Made by a program: the position numbers and the translations under genes
Shown: in pieces, positions 27,194 to 39,700 of the stretch
How the letters are laid out: each line of letters begins with the position of its first letter
How positions within the stretch are numbered: position 1 is the stretch's first letter
From: Plazaster borealis
Taxonomy: Eukaryota; Echinodermata; Asteroidea; Forcipulatida; Labidiasteridae
Reading direction: 5' to 3'
DNA: 64,000 bases
NCBI GenBank assembly: GCA_021014325.1
Contig: CM037463.1
Location: 4,521,001-4,585,000 of the forward strand
The notes under the pieces: generated by a model
The model's database searches: none
Told to the model about the DNA's origin: nothing
Seen by the model: only the letters and a program-made list of their open reading frames with translations

Positions 27194-27646
27194 GGGATTG
27201 ACAGCTGCAGTTTGGGCCAATGGCAAGATCACCTCAGCCCAGATTTGATCTTATATCACACTGCGGCCTGCCTGCCACAACATGTAGTGATTGTAACTCA
27301 ATTACGTTTTCATATTGGTTTTATCCACCAGTTGTTTTCCTTGTAGTTCACACCAGTTACTCTGCGGAACCATACTGCACTAGGAGCTCCACCAATCGGT
27401 ACCGGCTTTCCCAAAATTGAGACGTTGAATCGTTGACGAGTTTAACAGGATAGACTAAACGGATGCAATATATTGTCCCAGTCACGTCTAGAGTGACAAA
27501 TACATCAGTGACAGACTCCAACATAATGTCCGTCAACCTGATGTATCGCAGTCCACACAGTTATCATCATGTCCTTGATTGAACGTCAGAGGGATGTCTC
27601 TGTGAGAGTCGGATCTTGTTGTCATCGAGGACGCTCCTCCCTTTTT

Positions 27647-27736
27647 TCAGTTCATCCACTTCCTGCAGTTCGGCGCTTTGCACAGGCAAGGGATTCTATT
27701 CTCATCCTCGATGTCAAACTTGTAATCGTAGGTCAG
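27647..27736 (-). CDS. KMT2 last exon: end of SET, post-SET, stop
   Basis: Acceptor CGTCCGCAG after a pyrimidine tract. It encodes [17 protein letters not shown], then [12 protein letters not shown] and stop, 29 residues. It carries the catalytic-site TYDY and the zinc-binding CxC...C of post-SET. Against vertebrates (recalled FDFEDDQHKIPCHCG) it is one residue shorter, and the usual Gly after CxC is Lys. Confidence 0.95.
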   Translation of the reverse strand: MTYDYKFDIEDENRIPCLCKAPNCRKWMN

Positions 27737-30700
27737 CTGCGGACGCGGGAAGAGAGAAATTCAAATCACGTTGTAAAAAAACAGGTTTGAATTAATAATA
27801 ATAATAATACTGGGTTCTTATATAGCGCTTTATATACCCCTAGGGGCGTATCAAAGCGCTCAGTATTTTTTTCTGAAGTATGAGACTTTTTCCTTTATAG
27901 CACCATGTAATGGTTTACAAGGTGCTGTGGGGCAATATGCTACCGAGCCAGGAACACTGGGGCGAACCCCTTCTCTTTACGATAAGTGCACTGGGTTCTT
28001 TTACAGAACACAACACATGGGACCTACGGCTTTACGTCCCATCCGAGGACGCAGCAATAATAGTTAAGTGTCTTGCTTTAAGGACACAAGTGTCACGACC
28101 GGGACTCGAACCCACACTCTGCTGATCAGAAACCCGGAGCTCGAGTCCGGTGTTCTTCTCCGCTTGGCCACGACACGCCAGGAATTGGCAAAGATGGCTG
28201 GGAAAGTGTTAGAATTCTTCTCCCTGAGTGTAATAATGACATCTGAATGACTTTAAATACACTATAAATGAATGCTCATCGGGCCTTATGCATTCCTGAA
28301 ACCACCTCAACTCCTTAGAAGTATGCAGCCCCCGAATCGGTGCACACATCAGAATCGGTGCACACATCAGGGGTGAGATTGTATGAACATGAACAATCCT
28401 GAACATTGGATAACAGTTCCCTCTTGGTGTGAATTTACACAGGATGTTACGATTTAGAAGTTTACAGACTTTTTAAAGGTTTGGGTCATATCAAGGGCCC
28501 CCAAGTCTTTTATCAAAGTGGGATGGCAGTTTTGTTTCTTTCAAGATCAATGAAAAATCCTGAAATCAGGAAAACAAACCTGAAAAATCACATGCCTACT
28601 CCTAGGTGATGAAAAGCATTGTGTCTTATAACAGGATCCAAGTGCCATGACCGGGATTCGAACCCACACGCAGATGACTCCGCCACTAGCTGGCTCAATT
28701 TCATAAAGCTCAAAAAGTTGCCAAGCACAACAAATTTGGCTTTACAAGAATAAGGTTACCGGCCAAACTACCATTCCACATGTACCCACTGTGACTGGTA
28801 TCCTGCTTTTGCTTGGCATCAAATTGTTTAGCGAATCTTTGTGCTTGAGCAGCTCTATGAAATTGGGCAGTCCAGTACACCCCAGTAAACCCTAAACACT
28901 CTAAATCCATGAAAACCTAGAGGTTTTGTTTCAACCAACCATACTTGTCATGAATCCATATGAATCAATTTCAATCCAGTTTACCATGCTGTCTAGATCT
29001 GATAAATTCTGGAATTAAAAACACTTTAGGTGATTTGTGGTTCAAGGGATCCGAATCTTTGAGGTGGGGGGGGGGAACAAGATGAAAGTACAAGGTTTCT
29101 CTTACCTCCTCTCCCTTGCTGAGTCTGCGGTTGGAGATGATAATGATCTTCAGCTCTTTATCAAAGTTGACCACCTCGGCGACGCAGTTGGGATTGCAGG
29201 AGTGGTTGACGTACCTGGCCGGGTTGCCGCTCATGGTGGCGTCCACGACGGTGTCGTTGTCGATGCGGAACATGTAGATGCCGTGGTTGCCCTTCTGGTA
29301 GAAGAGCTCCAGACGGTTGGCCACCTCGTTGCGGATGAGCTTGCCGATGTACTCGATGACCATCGTGTGCTTTTCCATGTCTCGGGTGGCGAATAATCCC
29401 AGACCCTACCAAGAAAAGAAAGAAAGAAAGCAAAAGACATCAATGACTAAGAATCGTTCTAGATGAGAGGAAGGAACCTAACAAACCTGTCGTACCCGGA
29501 AAAAAAAAACCTCCACAAAAAGGAAGCATCCAAATTTAAGGTGGACGAGACTGGTCTGGGCATTCAATATCATCATTATAGTTTTGAATGAAAGATGCAC
29601 TATGCCAGCCTGCAATATGGGCCAAGTTCGCGCAAGGACTATTGTTGACCATAGTTCGAATAAGTTAACTCTGTTTAGTCGACGATAGTTGGACGACTCT
29701 AGTCGACTATTTGGAACCAGCCTACTGGGCATGGTTGCATCGCTGGTTATCAATAGTCGTTTTCATAGCACAGTGCAGAGTGGACTAGTTATCAGAAATT
29801 GATACAGTGCATCGAGTCGCCGGTCGCGTTGACATGACATGACTAGAGTCGTTTGCACTATAACTTCTGTGCGCATGTCATACGTATGTCACTAAACAAC
29901 CACTAGTTAACCATTGGTCCTTGCGCGAACTTGGCCATGGTATCAAAATACACATAAAGTTCGGGTGCACAGTTATTTTAACAATACACAGCCCAAACGT
30001 ACTTACAAACTTTATGGAAAGTAGAATGATGATAATTTTCCTCAGAGTGGTAATCAATTCTTATTTCGGACTAACTGTTTCAACTTGTATTATTCCCATT
30101 ACAAAATGAATTCCTAATCATGACGACAGAGCTGCCAACATTTGCATCTTGCAATCAGGGAGATTGTGTCTAACAATCAGGGAGATATTTAGAATTACAT
30201 TCAACATAATAGGGGAAATAGTTTCCATAATCAGTGAGATTTTCAAATTTGTTCACCAGAACATTTGAAAAAATTAGTTTATTTTCAGGGTACTTTTCTG
30301 CAGAATCAGGGAGAGTTGGCAACTCTGATCATGAAGTCTCACATCCGGATAGGGCCTACCTGAATGCCAGAGCGTGCCAAGTACACGTTGGTCTTCCACT
30401 CTGTCTTCAGACGTCTGTACTGAGACGACTTGGAATGAACAAACTGCTTGTTGTACGGGGACGCAAACTCTCCGCTGAGTGTCGTCTGGAAGGACCGGGA
30501 CGTCGTGTTGCTGGTCAGGGTGTGTGGCCTGTCAAAGAGTAAAAGTAGGGTGTGAATTGTGCAAGGTTGGAAAGGCACCTTTGAAACTAAAAGGTTTGCC
30601 GTGACACTGAAAGATAATAAAAGGAACTACCATAAATTTATTCTTTAAAGAAGAGATGTTTTTCCTATTGTCTCAATTTTGTGCACCCTCTTCATTTTCA

Positions 30701-33700
30701 TATGATATAAACTGATTCTGCAACATAAACCGAGAGGGGCTGAAGCGTCTTTTTCAAGAGTTCACAGTTTTTACAGTTGCACTGCAAAAAAGGAACACTT
30801 TTGTAGCACAATATTGCCACCCCTCAGGACAATTCTGTAAAACTGAATTGGAAGTTTTTTATCTTCTTGGAGATTGCATGGAACTTATTGCCTTGAACTT
30901 GTTGCCCGAAAATTGTTGCCGGGAACTTGCTGCCCGGAACTTGTTGCCCGGAACATGTTACCTGGAACTTGTTGCCCAGGGCTTGTTGGCCAGAAATTAT
31001 TGGACAGAACTTGTTGCCTATAAATTAACCTTGAGAGACATTGCCATTAGATTTCAACTTCATCTTTTCACAATGTAGTGGGAGATGGTAGATGGGAGAT
31101 GCTTACCTCTTGAGGTGAGTCCTCATCTTAGGCTCTGTACGAGCGCAGCCTGTTGGGTTGATTGCGAGAGGAAGATCAATGAAGGGTGACCGGCCGAACC
31201 TGAAGCTGTAGCTCTGGATCAACTCAACGCCCGGCAGCTGAAACACAGTAAGAAAAAAACACACACAAAAAACTTAGAGTCACAAACATAGACAAGTGCA
31301 GTCCCTATATTCACTGAAATCAAATCTCTAATAATGACAAGAAGGGAAGGAGTAGTTGTATACCGTAGTGTCGGTACAAAAACAATGCATCTCAGAAAAG
31401 CGTCTTTATATGAAATGTGCGTTTGAATGTTGACCAACACCCCAAATGTAGAGACAAACCAGGGCCAAATTTCTCGGCGCAGCTCAGCACAGAGTCCTGC
31501 GCTTACAGGGCCCTGTAAAGCATGTGATTCTATGAGCCGTAACGCAGAATTCTGCGGGAAGCAGAGCCATGAATCTGGGCCCTGATAAGACCGGAGATGC
31601 TGTATTCTTTTCCATGCAGCCTCTTGTGTGTGAGAAATTTTGTTATGCACGTCAAAGAACCCAGTGCACTCATCGTAAAGAGAAGCGGTTCGCCCCGGTG
31701 TTCCTGGTTTGATTGGCTGCATATCACAGCACCTTGTTAAACCATTACATGGTGCTATGTAAAAGGAAAAGGTCTCAGACCTCAAACGTAGCTCCATATA
31801 CCTTGCAGGACAAAAATACTGAATGTTGGAGCACCATGAGTGTCACTGAGTGACGAATTTGAGCGCTATATAAAAAGCTACTATTATTATTATTATTTTA
31901 AAAAAAGTCAAGTAAAAAATCTTTTTGGACTGACAGGGCAATAAAACGTTTAGGGGACAGTAAATTGGAGGGCCATGATGGCTCGAGGTGGTTCATTGAC
32001 TGACCGATTCAATGACTCTTTGGATGGCAGGTTCCGTCAACCCATAAAGTTCTTCTCCTGTTAGGAACATCGGAAACAGCTTCAGCATGTCTGCATCTCG
32101 GCGCAGCTTAGCAATGGGCTCCAACACTCTACTCCAAACAGCTACAAACAAAACAAATAGGGGTTGGGCAAAATAAATTAATGGTTACGATTGTATTTTT
32201 TTAAGGGACCTGAGCCCAATTTCATAGAGCTGCTAAAGCACAAAAAGGTGCTACAGAATTAGGCTACCAGCCAAAATACAATGTCACATATTCAATTTGT
32301 GAATGGTATCCTTCTCATTTCTGCTAAGCAGAAAATTGTTAAGCAATTGCTGTTTAAGCAGCTCTATGCAATTTTATAGAGCAGCTCCTTAATAATTTTC
32401 TGCTAAGCAAAAATGAGCAGGATGCCGGTCACAGATAATACATGCCAAATGGTATTTTGGCTAGTAACCTTATTCTGGTAGGCATAATTTGGTTGTGCTT
32501 AGCTAGTTTTTGTGCTTCAGCAGCTTCATAAAATTTCATAGAGCTGCTTAAGCAGAAAATATCACATCACAAACTAAGCAAAAAATTAAGCAGGAAACCA
32601 GTCACAAATGATACGTAACACATGGCATTTTAGCTGGTAACCTTATTTTGGTAAGCACAATTAATTTTTTTTAAATTTTTTTTCTTATATTTTTAATTTT
32701 TTTTTATTTTGGTAAGCACAATTAATTTTGTGCTTATTTACTTTTTGTGCTTAAGCAGCTCTATTTCACAAAGTGCTATCAAAGACTTATCTCAAGATGA
32801 TTAAGTGCTTAGCAAAATGTGATATCATAATAAAAATCGCAACGGTGATAATGACAACTCAGGGCAAGATCAAATTTTTAAACTTTAAATCTGAATTGTT
32901 ACAACAGATCCCAAAACTGTTTTGCTTTCCAGTGTTTGGCGAGTTGATAAGTTGAAGGAAAAGAAAATAATTATTTGAAAAATAATACTTCAAATTTTGA
33001 TCGTTTTTATTTGACAACTTCTCTTTAGTTCCCACAAAGTGCAAATGAAAAATGTAAACAAATAAACAATAACACTAATTGAAACACAAACAAAATACAG
33101 ACTTAAATGACCCCCCTCCCCCTTAGAATCGGGTTATAATACGAACCTTTTGGTGTAGCGTCTTGCAGGGTGATGTCCTCATGGCCTTGCTCGATGACAC
33201 GGATATGAAATTGTGGCTTGCCTCCCCGGTCATGGATGCTACAGTTGTAGCTGCAACGTTTGTTTGTAAACCTCATGCTCCAGTACAGCCTGGTCGTCTC
33301 AAAACCAACCTGGTGTTAGGCGATAAGAGATACCAATCCATTAAAAAACAATTTCAAGTAAACAAACCGCAAGGGAAACTGACTGGGTAAATGTTTAATA
33401 ATTTTGGGTTGCACAAATATAAATTTACTAGCGCGAGACTTGAACCTGCGACCTCTGGATTAACGTGCTGGCGCTCTACCAACTGAGCTATCAAGCCTTT
33501 ATGTTGGCAGTCTCCCAATTTGTCCGGGGGTGCCAGTCAGAAGCCAATTAGACAATTTGTCTTTGTTCAACCCAAAATCCATTAAAACAATTTAAGAGAA
33601 TTGTTGGTTTTTTCGGGTTTTTTTGCGCAATTTTCTTTGTGCTTGCTGTGGGAAAGACCTGTGAAAATTTAACAACAGTTTTAAGTGACAAAGATCTATG

Positions 33701-36700
33701 CGTGACAAAACAAACATTGAATGCATTTCGTTCGTGCATTGTTGCAGAATATAATCCATGTAATCACTCGGTGAAATCTGGCTTTTCCATTTCACTCATC
33801 TTTGCCTCATGAAAAGGAATAGTGCAGATTTAACCTCTCGATTATATTTTTGCGACAATGCACTCATATGTGTCCAATATTTGTATATTTCAGAGGTTTG
33901 TAGACTCTTTACATCACTACTAATAGAAATATACAGGTTTCATCATGAGAAGTGCTGAGTCTCTCGTCTCTGTGATGACGATTTTGCCTCCTTCCGGAAA
34001 AACTGAGGCTAAGGTAGGAGAATAATCAATCCTTAAATCAGGGGAAAACCCTGAGAAATCACATTCCTAGACCCAGTTTCATAGAGCTGCTTAAGCGCAA
34101 TAAGTAGCTAAGCACAACAAAATTATGCTTACCAGAATAAGGTTACCAGCCAAATACCATGCCACATGTACAATCTGTGACTGGTATCCTGCTTATTCTT
34201 GCTAAGCAGAACATTTTTAAGCAATTTTTTCTGCCTAAAGCAGCTCTATGAAAAATTAGCACCCTGGTGTACTTACTGGGTGGATGGCATTCTCCGAGTG
34301 GAATGCCTGCATCTGATGGGGCAGTAGCTGGCCCAGGGAATGGAAGACGAGACTGCCGACACGTAGGGTGTGTTTACGGTCAAGCTGCTGCATTATGCTA
34401 TAATGAAGACAACAGAGATACAGAGAAACAAATACCAAGTTACTGAGAAAGACACAATCAAGAGAGAAATGTAAAATAATAATAAATATTTATATAGCGC
34501 TACATACGAAGTGTTTCAGAGCGCTTTACAAAAAAGTAACAAAAATAAACAATAGCAATAAACATAAAAAAAGAGCATTAATGAAGTTGAATTAAATAGG
34601 CAAGTTTTCAATCTAGTCTTGAAAGTGTTCAGAGTCGGGAATCACGTATGCTGGTGGCGTTTACACGCTTACTGAAAATTGGGGAATGTGACATAGTCGC
34701 CGCGTGTGACGTGCGTGCAAGGGGCCAACTCTAGTGACATCATGTGAGTATTTATAAAAACAGACCTCAATGCAGAAGGTCATGAAATTCATTGAGAAAA
34801 CCATTCCTGTGTTCGATTAAATCCGAGTAACAGTGTAATTTAATTTCTCCTTAAGCTTCCTCAGGCTTCAGAGCTTTTAGTAAAAAAAAGACTCACTTTG
34901 GAGACATCATCCATTCAACCACCCGTAAGGGGAAACAACATTAACTCTTTAGGGACCGTTATTTTCTGTATAATCGTCACAAACGCCCAGACATTGCTAA
35001 TATTGTTTATTTCTTTATTCAAATGTGGTAAGTAAAAATGTCAACAGAAATTTACACGAAAACAGAAAATTTAGTTTTGTGTTTAGAAATTGGGATACTA
35101 TGTTAACATACTTCATTGACAAATTTCATATCCGAACATGACCTTTACTTTGACCTCTTTACGTTTGCGGCTGTTACGGGCAATTTGGTACGAGCCGCTT
35201 GTGGCCGCTATGGTCTCTAAAGGGTTAACAACGATAATAAACTACACTTGGTGAAGTGCAATACCGGCGTATAAACACTAGCCATACCTTGCGACTTGCT
35301 TGTTCTCGTCCCGGCTGACGTACACCCTCCTGAAGACGATGTGAGTTCTCTGAAGGGCGCTGTCTGCTGCCTTGGACGGGGCGTGTAGAGGACACAGCAT
35401 GGTCTGAAGGGACGAATAATAACAAACTCAATCCCAAACATCTATCATGGAATATCTATTTTGTACATCTCTTGAAAATAACCTCAACAACTTTGGGCTG
35501 GAATTATGCAGAAGACATGACCTTAGCTGACCCAGTTTTGACCTTTTGCCTCTTGGAGAAAGGTCCCCATAGATACTTTGAACTCATTAATAAAATGCCC
35601 CCTGTTTAGGGAAAAACAGCCTTGTCAAAACCAGAATATAATTCTAGGGTTGAAGGTCAAAGGTTAGCAGGTGTGAGATCTTACAAAAAAGAACTACCCT
35701 GAAAATGGGTAGCGATTTAATCTTAGTCTTGAAAACCCAGAGTATCACACTTTGGTGGGAGTATTCGCAGACACTCCACATCACGGCAAGAGATTCCGAC
35801 ACAAGAGGGCGCCGCCTTACTTTATCTGGATAACATGCTCATGTCTTTTAATGTAAAGGGAGATCTTTGAAAAAAAAAGTTAAAATCAAGGAAGATCCTG
35901 ACAAATCACAGGCCTGGGTTCGATAAGTTCAACAGCAGCAGGATGAACTAGCTACTGAATCAATATTAATTGCTATTTAGCAAAATATGATGTTGCTTCA
36001 CAAATCACTAAAGGTCGTTTAAAGAACTAGTTTAAGATGAATCTAAAGGCAGTGGCTATGGCTAGATCACTGAAAAGTTCTATTCTTCAACGTTGTCATT
36101 GCAGCCAGCAGCCTTTGCCATAGCCAAACTCACTTGATCCGAACACGGCCTTTAGGTCTTTTGTGAAATCATGACCAGGGGATCATACTGGATCAAGCTT
36201 TCACAGTAAAATGCAGAAAATGCAACGAACTAACCTTATCTTTGAAGAACATACAATGGTCGTGGATGGCGCAGCCGAAGTGGTAGACGTTGGCACAGCG
36301 GAACTTGTGACAGCACACGGTGGCGCCAAACTTGCTGCAGTAGCAGCACTTGACCGCCTTGGCCCTCTTGATGGCACTGTCCACATTGATCAGAGCACCG
36401 TTGACCGTCTCGTACACCTCCGAGGACCACAGGGCACAGTTCAGATGTACCCAGGTATCCACGTCCACGTTAAGAAGCCTGTGAGTGGATGGAGAGAAGG
36501 AGTATTAACAAATAAGAGGCGTGAGGTTTATTTTTGAAAATTTCATAGAGCTGCTTAAGCACAAAAACTAGCACAATAAAAATATGCTTACCAGAATAAG
36601 GTTACCAGCCAAAATAGCATTCCACATGTACCATTTGTGATTGGTATCCCGCTTATTTCTGCTTAGCAGAAAATTTCTAAGCAATAATTGCTGCTTAAGC

Positions 36701-39700
36701 AGCTCTATGAAATTGGACCCTGGTTGCAAAGTCGTCAGGGTGTGGGTTCAAATCCAAGTCATGACACTCATGTTCTTGAGCAAGACACTTAACTATAATT
36801 GCTTCTCACCGCCCAGGGGTACCTGTGTGAGGGCAGAGATGGTTCTTCTGATTCATTTAGCTTGATGCGCTACATATTTGGCAACAAAAGCTGCTTACTC
36901 CCCAGGGAGCTGAGATGGTTTTAAGGAATGAAATAAATGGCCCAGTGATCAGGGGTAATAAGTTGTTTGTGAAGCGCAATGATCATTTCTTGAAATTGTG
37001 CCGAGCCGTGTAAGAGCCGTTATTATTATCATCATCATCATCCTGTATCAGAACATCGAGCAATATTTTTCTACCAATGCAGTAAAACCTTTGCAACACT
37101 GGCACATAATCAATATGCCAAAATAACTAGGTCCACGATCTTTATTTTTATCAACATCAAAAGACAGCATTGATAGGATCTTTAAAATTATTGTATCATA
37201 AAGATAGACAAGATGGAACAATTCTCACAGACAACTGGATACACATGTGGCCCGAGTATTACATTGTAACAAAAAAACTGTGACTGCGGAGATGTATTTT
37301 ACCTTGCTGTCCCGTCAGTCTCTCCGTCCCCGAGGCCACTGCAAAGCAAGCAGGCCCTGGTGTCTCTGAACATACTCTCTGGTCGTAACGATGTACCCAG
37401 TTTCTTCATCAGCTAGAGAGAGAGGGAGAAGAAGACACAACACAATGAATAAACAATATTCAGAAATACCAACCCCCCTCCCCCCGGAGAGTTGAGGCAG
37501 CCCTATTGGTTGAAAGGGGGTCACATGACCATGTTTACCTGGTATTAATGTTACAGCTGATAGACCAGGAATGATTTGTGGTCCTTGAAAAAAAGTAGGA
37601 CAATTTTATCTAGTACAAGGTCAGACCTACATGTACACACGGTGTAAGCTTTAGAAAAAATTTCAGGCTATGTAATCACAATTTTCTGATTTTTCCATCA
37701 GCCAAAATACGGGAAATCAGACTAAAGTAGGAGGAATATCATGCCTGATACACAGAGGTGGAGCTGTTTAAAACCGATTGACTATAAAGCGCGACCCGCA
37801 GACGCGTGTCGATGACAGGAATTGACAAATTTAACAATTTAAGACAAGTTCAATAATAGAGTTTTTTTCCTTTATTTGTATGCTTTTTAACAAAAAGGGT
37901 ATTTATGAATGGGAATAAAAGAGTAGTGAGTCGGTCTTAAAGGACCGTTTAAAACCTTGTAGGGTCGCGGCCGTGCGATAAAGGACCTCGTCTTCGACTC
38001 GGTCCTTTATCACAAAGCCATGACCCTGCCACTTTTAAACGGCCGTCTTAAGACCTCGTCGCTTACTCTTTTATTTCCCTACTCAACAGCGCTAAGAGTT
38101 CTAATTTCATTCCTGACAAAGTGATGGTAGATCTTTCATTTTCGGAAGAGCATCTTCACTCGGTCCCTCTGGATTTAGAAGAAATACAACACAAGTAACC
38201 TGTGAAAATTTCATCACAACAGGTTCTTAGATTTATTGAGTGTATGGCATACCACCGGTAACCAGTGTTTGGTTAAGCTACTTGCTTATTAAGCCACGGT
38301 AGGAATGTTTTGGCTTTGAACTTGTATCGTTTTTTTCTTTTGGGAAATATTTCTTACGATAATTGGTTACATCGGGCTGGTAGACTATAATATTTTCGTC
38401 CACCAAGATTTCAAATCATAAACCACATACCTCATCGATATCTTGTTCACTTGGGGGCCGGTATTTCTTGTGGGTTATTATGGAAACGGTCCATTTCTTC
38501 CATCTAAGGTTTTTCCACTTCTTAGAAACTGGTTGCTGTTGAGAGAAGGAAAAAGTGAGTTATCACCAAATAATTAATTAAATGAGCTGTTATTATTTGG
38601 TTTACCCATGAACATTTTGTTAAGCACTGTAAACTCAGTAGTTTCCCTGAGTCATGTAAAAAGAAATCCACAGGCATATTACTCGGGTGGAATTCGAACC
38701 CACAACCTTGGTTATTCTAGAGCAGATGTCTTACCACTAGACCACCGAAATTGCCCAGTAGCTAGAGGTACTTTGAATCCTATATTTAAAAAACCCTCAA
38801 AAAACACAGGCATATTACTCTTTTTTTTTCTTTCACAGGACTCGGGAAAGTACAGAGTATACCCCACACACATCGGTGTACGGGTAAAACCAAATAATAT
38901 CCGATGCAAATTTAACATCCATTAAAATGAGCTGTGTAATCAAACTCTTAAATAATAAATGGTGTGAACGTGGAATAATTATCACAAGGTACGAGTTACA
39001 GCCTAGACTTACCGATGGCTCATCAAGAGTACTGGCTTTCCGTCTGATCACCAACTTGCTTGGCTTTCCCCCGCTGACCTCCATGTCACCTTTGACCTCC
39101 ACCCTGACACTGGGAGCCGGAGTGGGCAGCGGCGTTGTCGGCTGACTGGCTGTCGACGTCGCCGGGGTCGGCAAGGTCACTTGTGTCACCTTGCTGACGG
39201 AGTCTTTACTCGCCGAGGTAGACGTCGTGGGAGGAGGGGCGACCGGTATGGGAAGACTGACCGACGATGGCGTCTTGGGGGCGGGGCTGGTTGGCTCGGA
39301 GCTCAGGTGATTGACCACCGCTCCGGCCGGTTCCTGGTTGGTCAGCGGCGGCATCTGCGATCGCTGTGAGATGCTGTACTGCATGTAGCAGGCGCTGCTG
39401 CAGAAGGTCACCTTGGGGTCTGCAGGATTTCCTGTGTACTTCTGGACGCCTTCCCCTAGGATGACAACGTCGCAGTGCTTGCAGAATCGCTGCTTGCCTG
39501 TGGCTTGCAGCTGCTGGTCAGCCATGCTGCTTGCTGTGCTCTGTGGACGATCTGAAACACTGGAATCTGTTTTGAGGAAAAACAATCAACATTTGTGATT
39601 TATTTTTAGAGATCAGGCATTGTTTTAAGCAAAATTTTACAGCAAGAATGAAGTTTGTCTACACTATAACCTTGAAGACGGAAACATAACAGACAAATTG

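Larger units (their letters stand above)
24415..27646 (-). other. Possible long 3' UTR of the KMT2 gene
   Basis: AT-rich, with no spliced coding signal on either strand. Most of it (24430-26560) is free of the MITEs that crowd the introns, which fits transcribed 3' UTR. A C-rich run with CCGCCCC words is at 25842-25866. A dispersed repeat (26570-26775) and a family-A MITE (27003-27193) lie near the stop codon. Confidence 0.35.

Noticed and set aside
29037..29396. 119-codon plus-strand frame (Val/Asp-rich)
   Set aside because: It is the exact antisense of the KMT2 SET exon, open only because that exon is GC-rich at third positions.
31219..31797. 192-codon minus-strand frame
   Set aside because: It crosses a family-V repeat and a SINE-1 copy and only touches the FYRC exon out of frame. 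No conserved content.
33420..33505. Possible tRNA gene on the minus strand
   Set aside because: A and B boxes are good, but there is no closing acceptor stem and the sequence continues into the family-2 SINE body and tail.
38680..38757. Possible tRNA gene on the minus strand
   Set aside because: Same reasoning: a tRNA-like head of a family-3 SINE without a complete cloverleaf.
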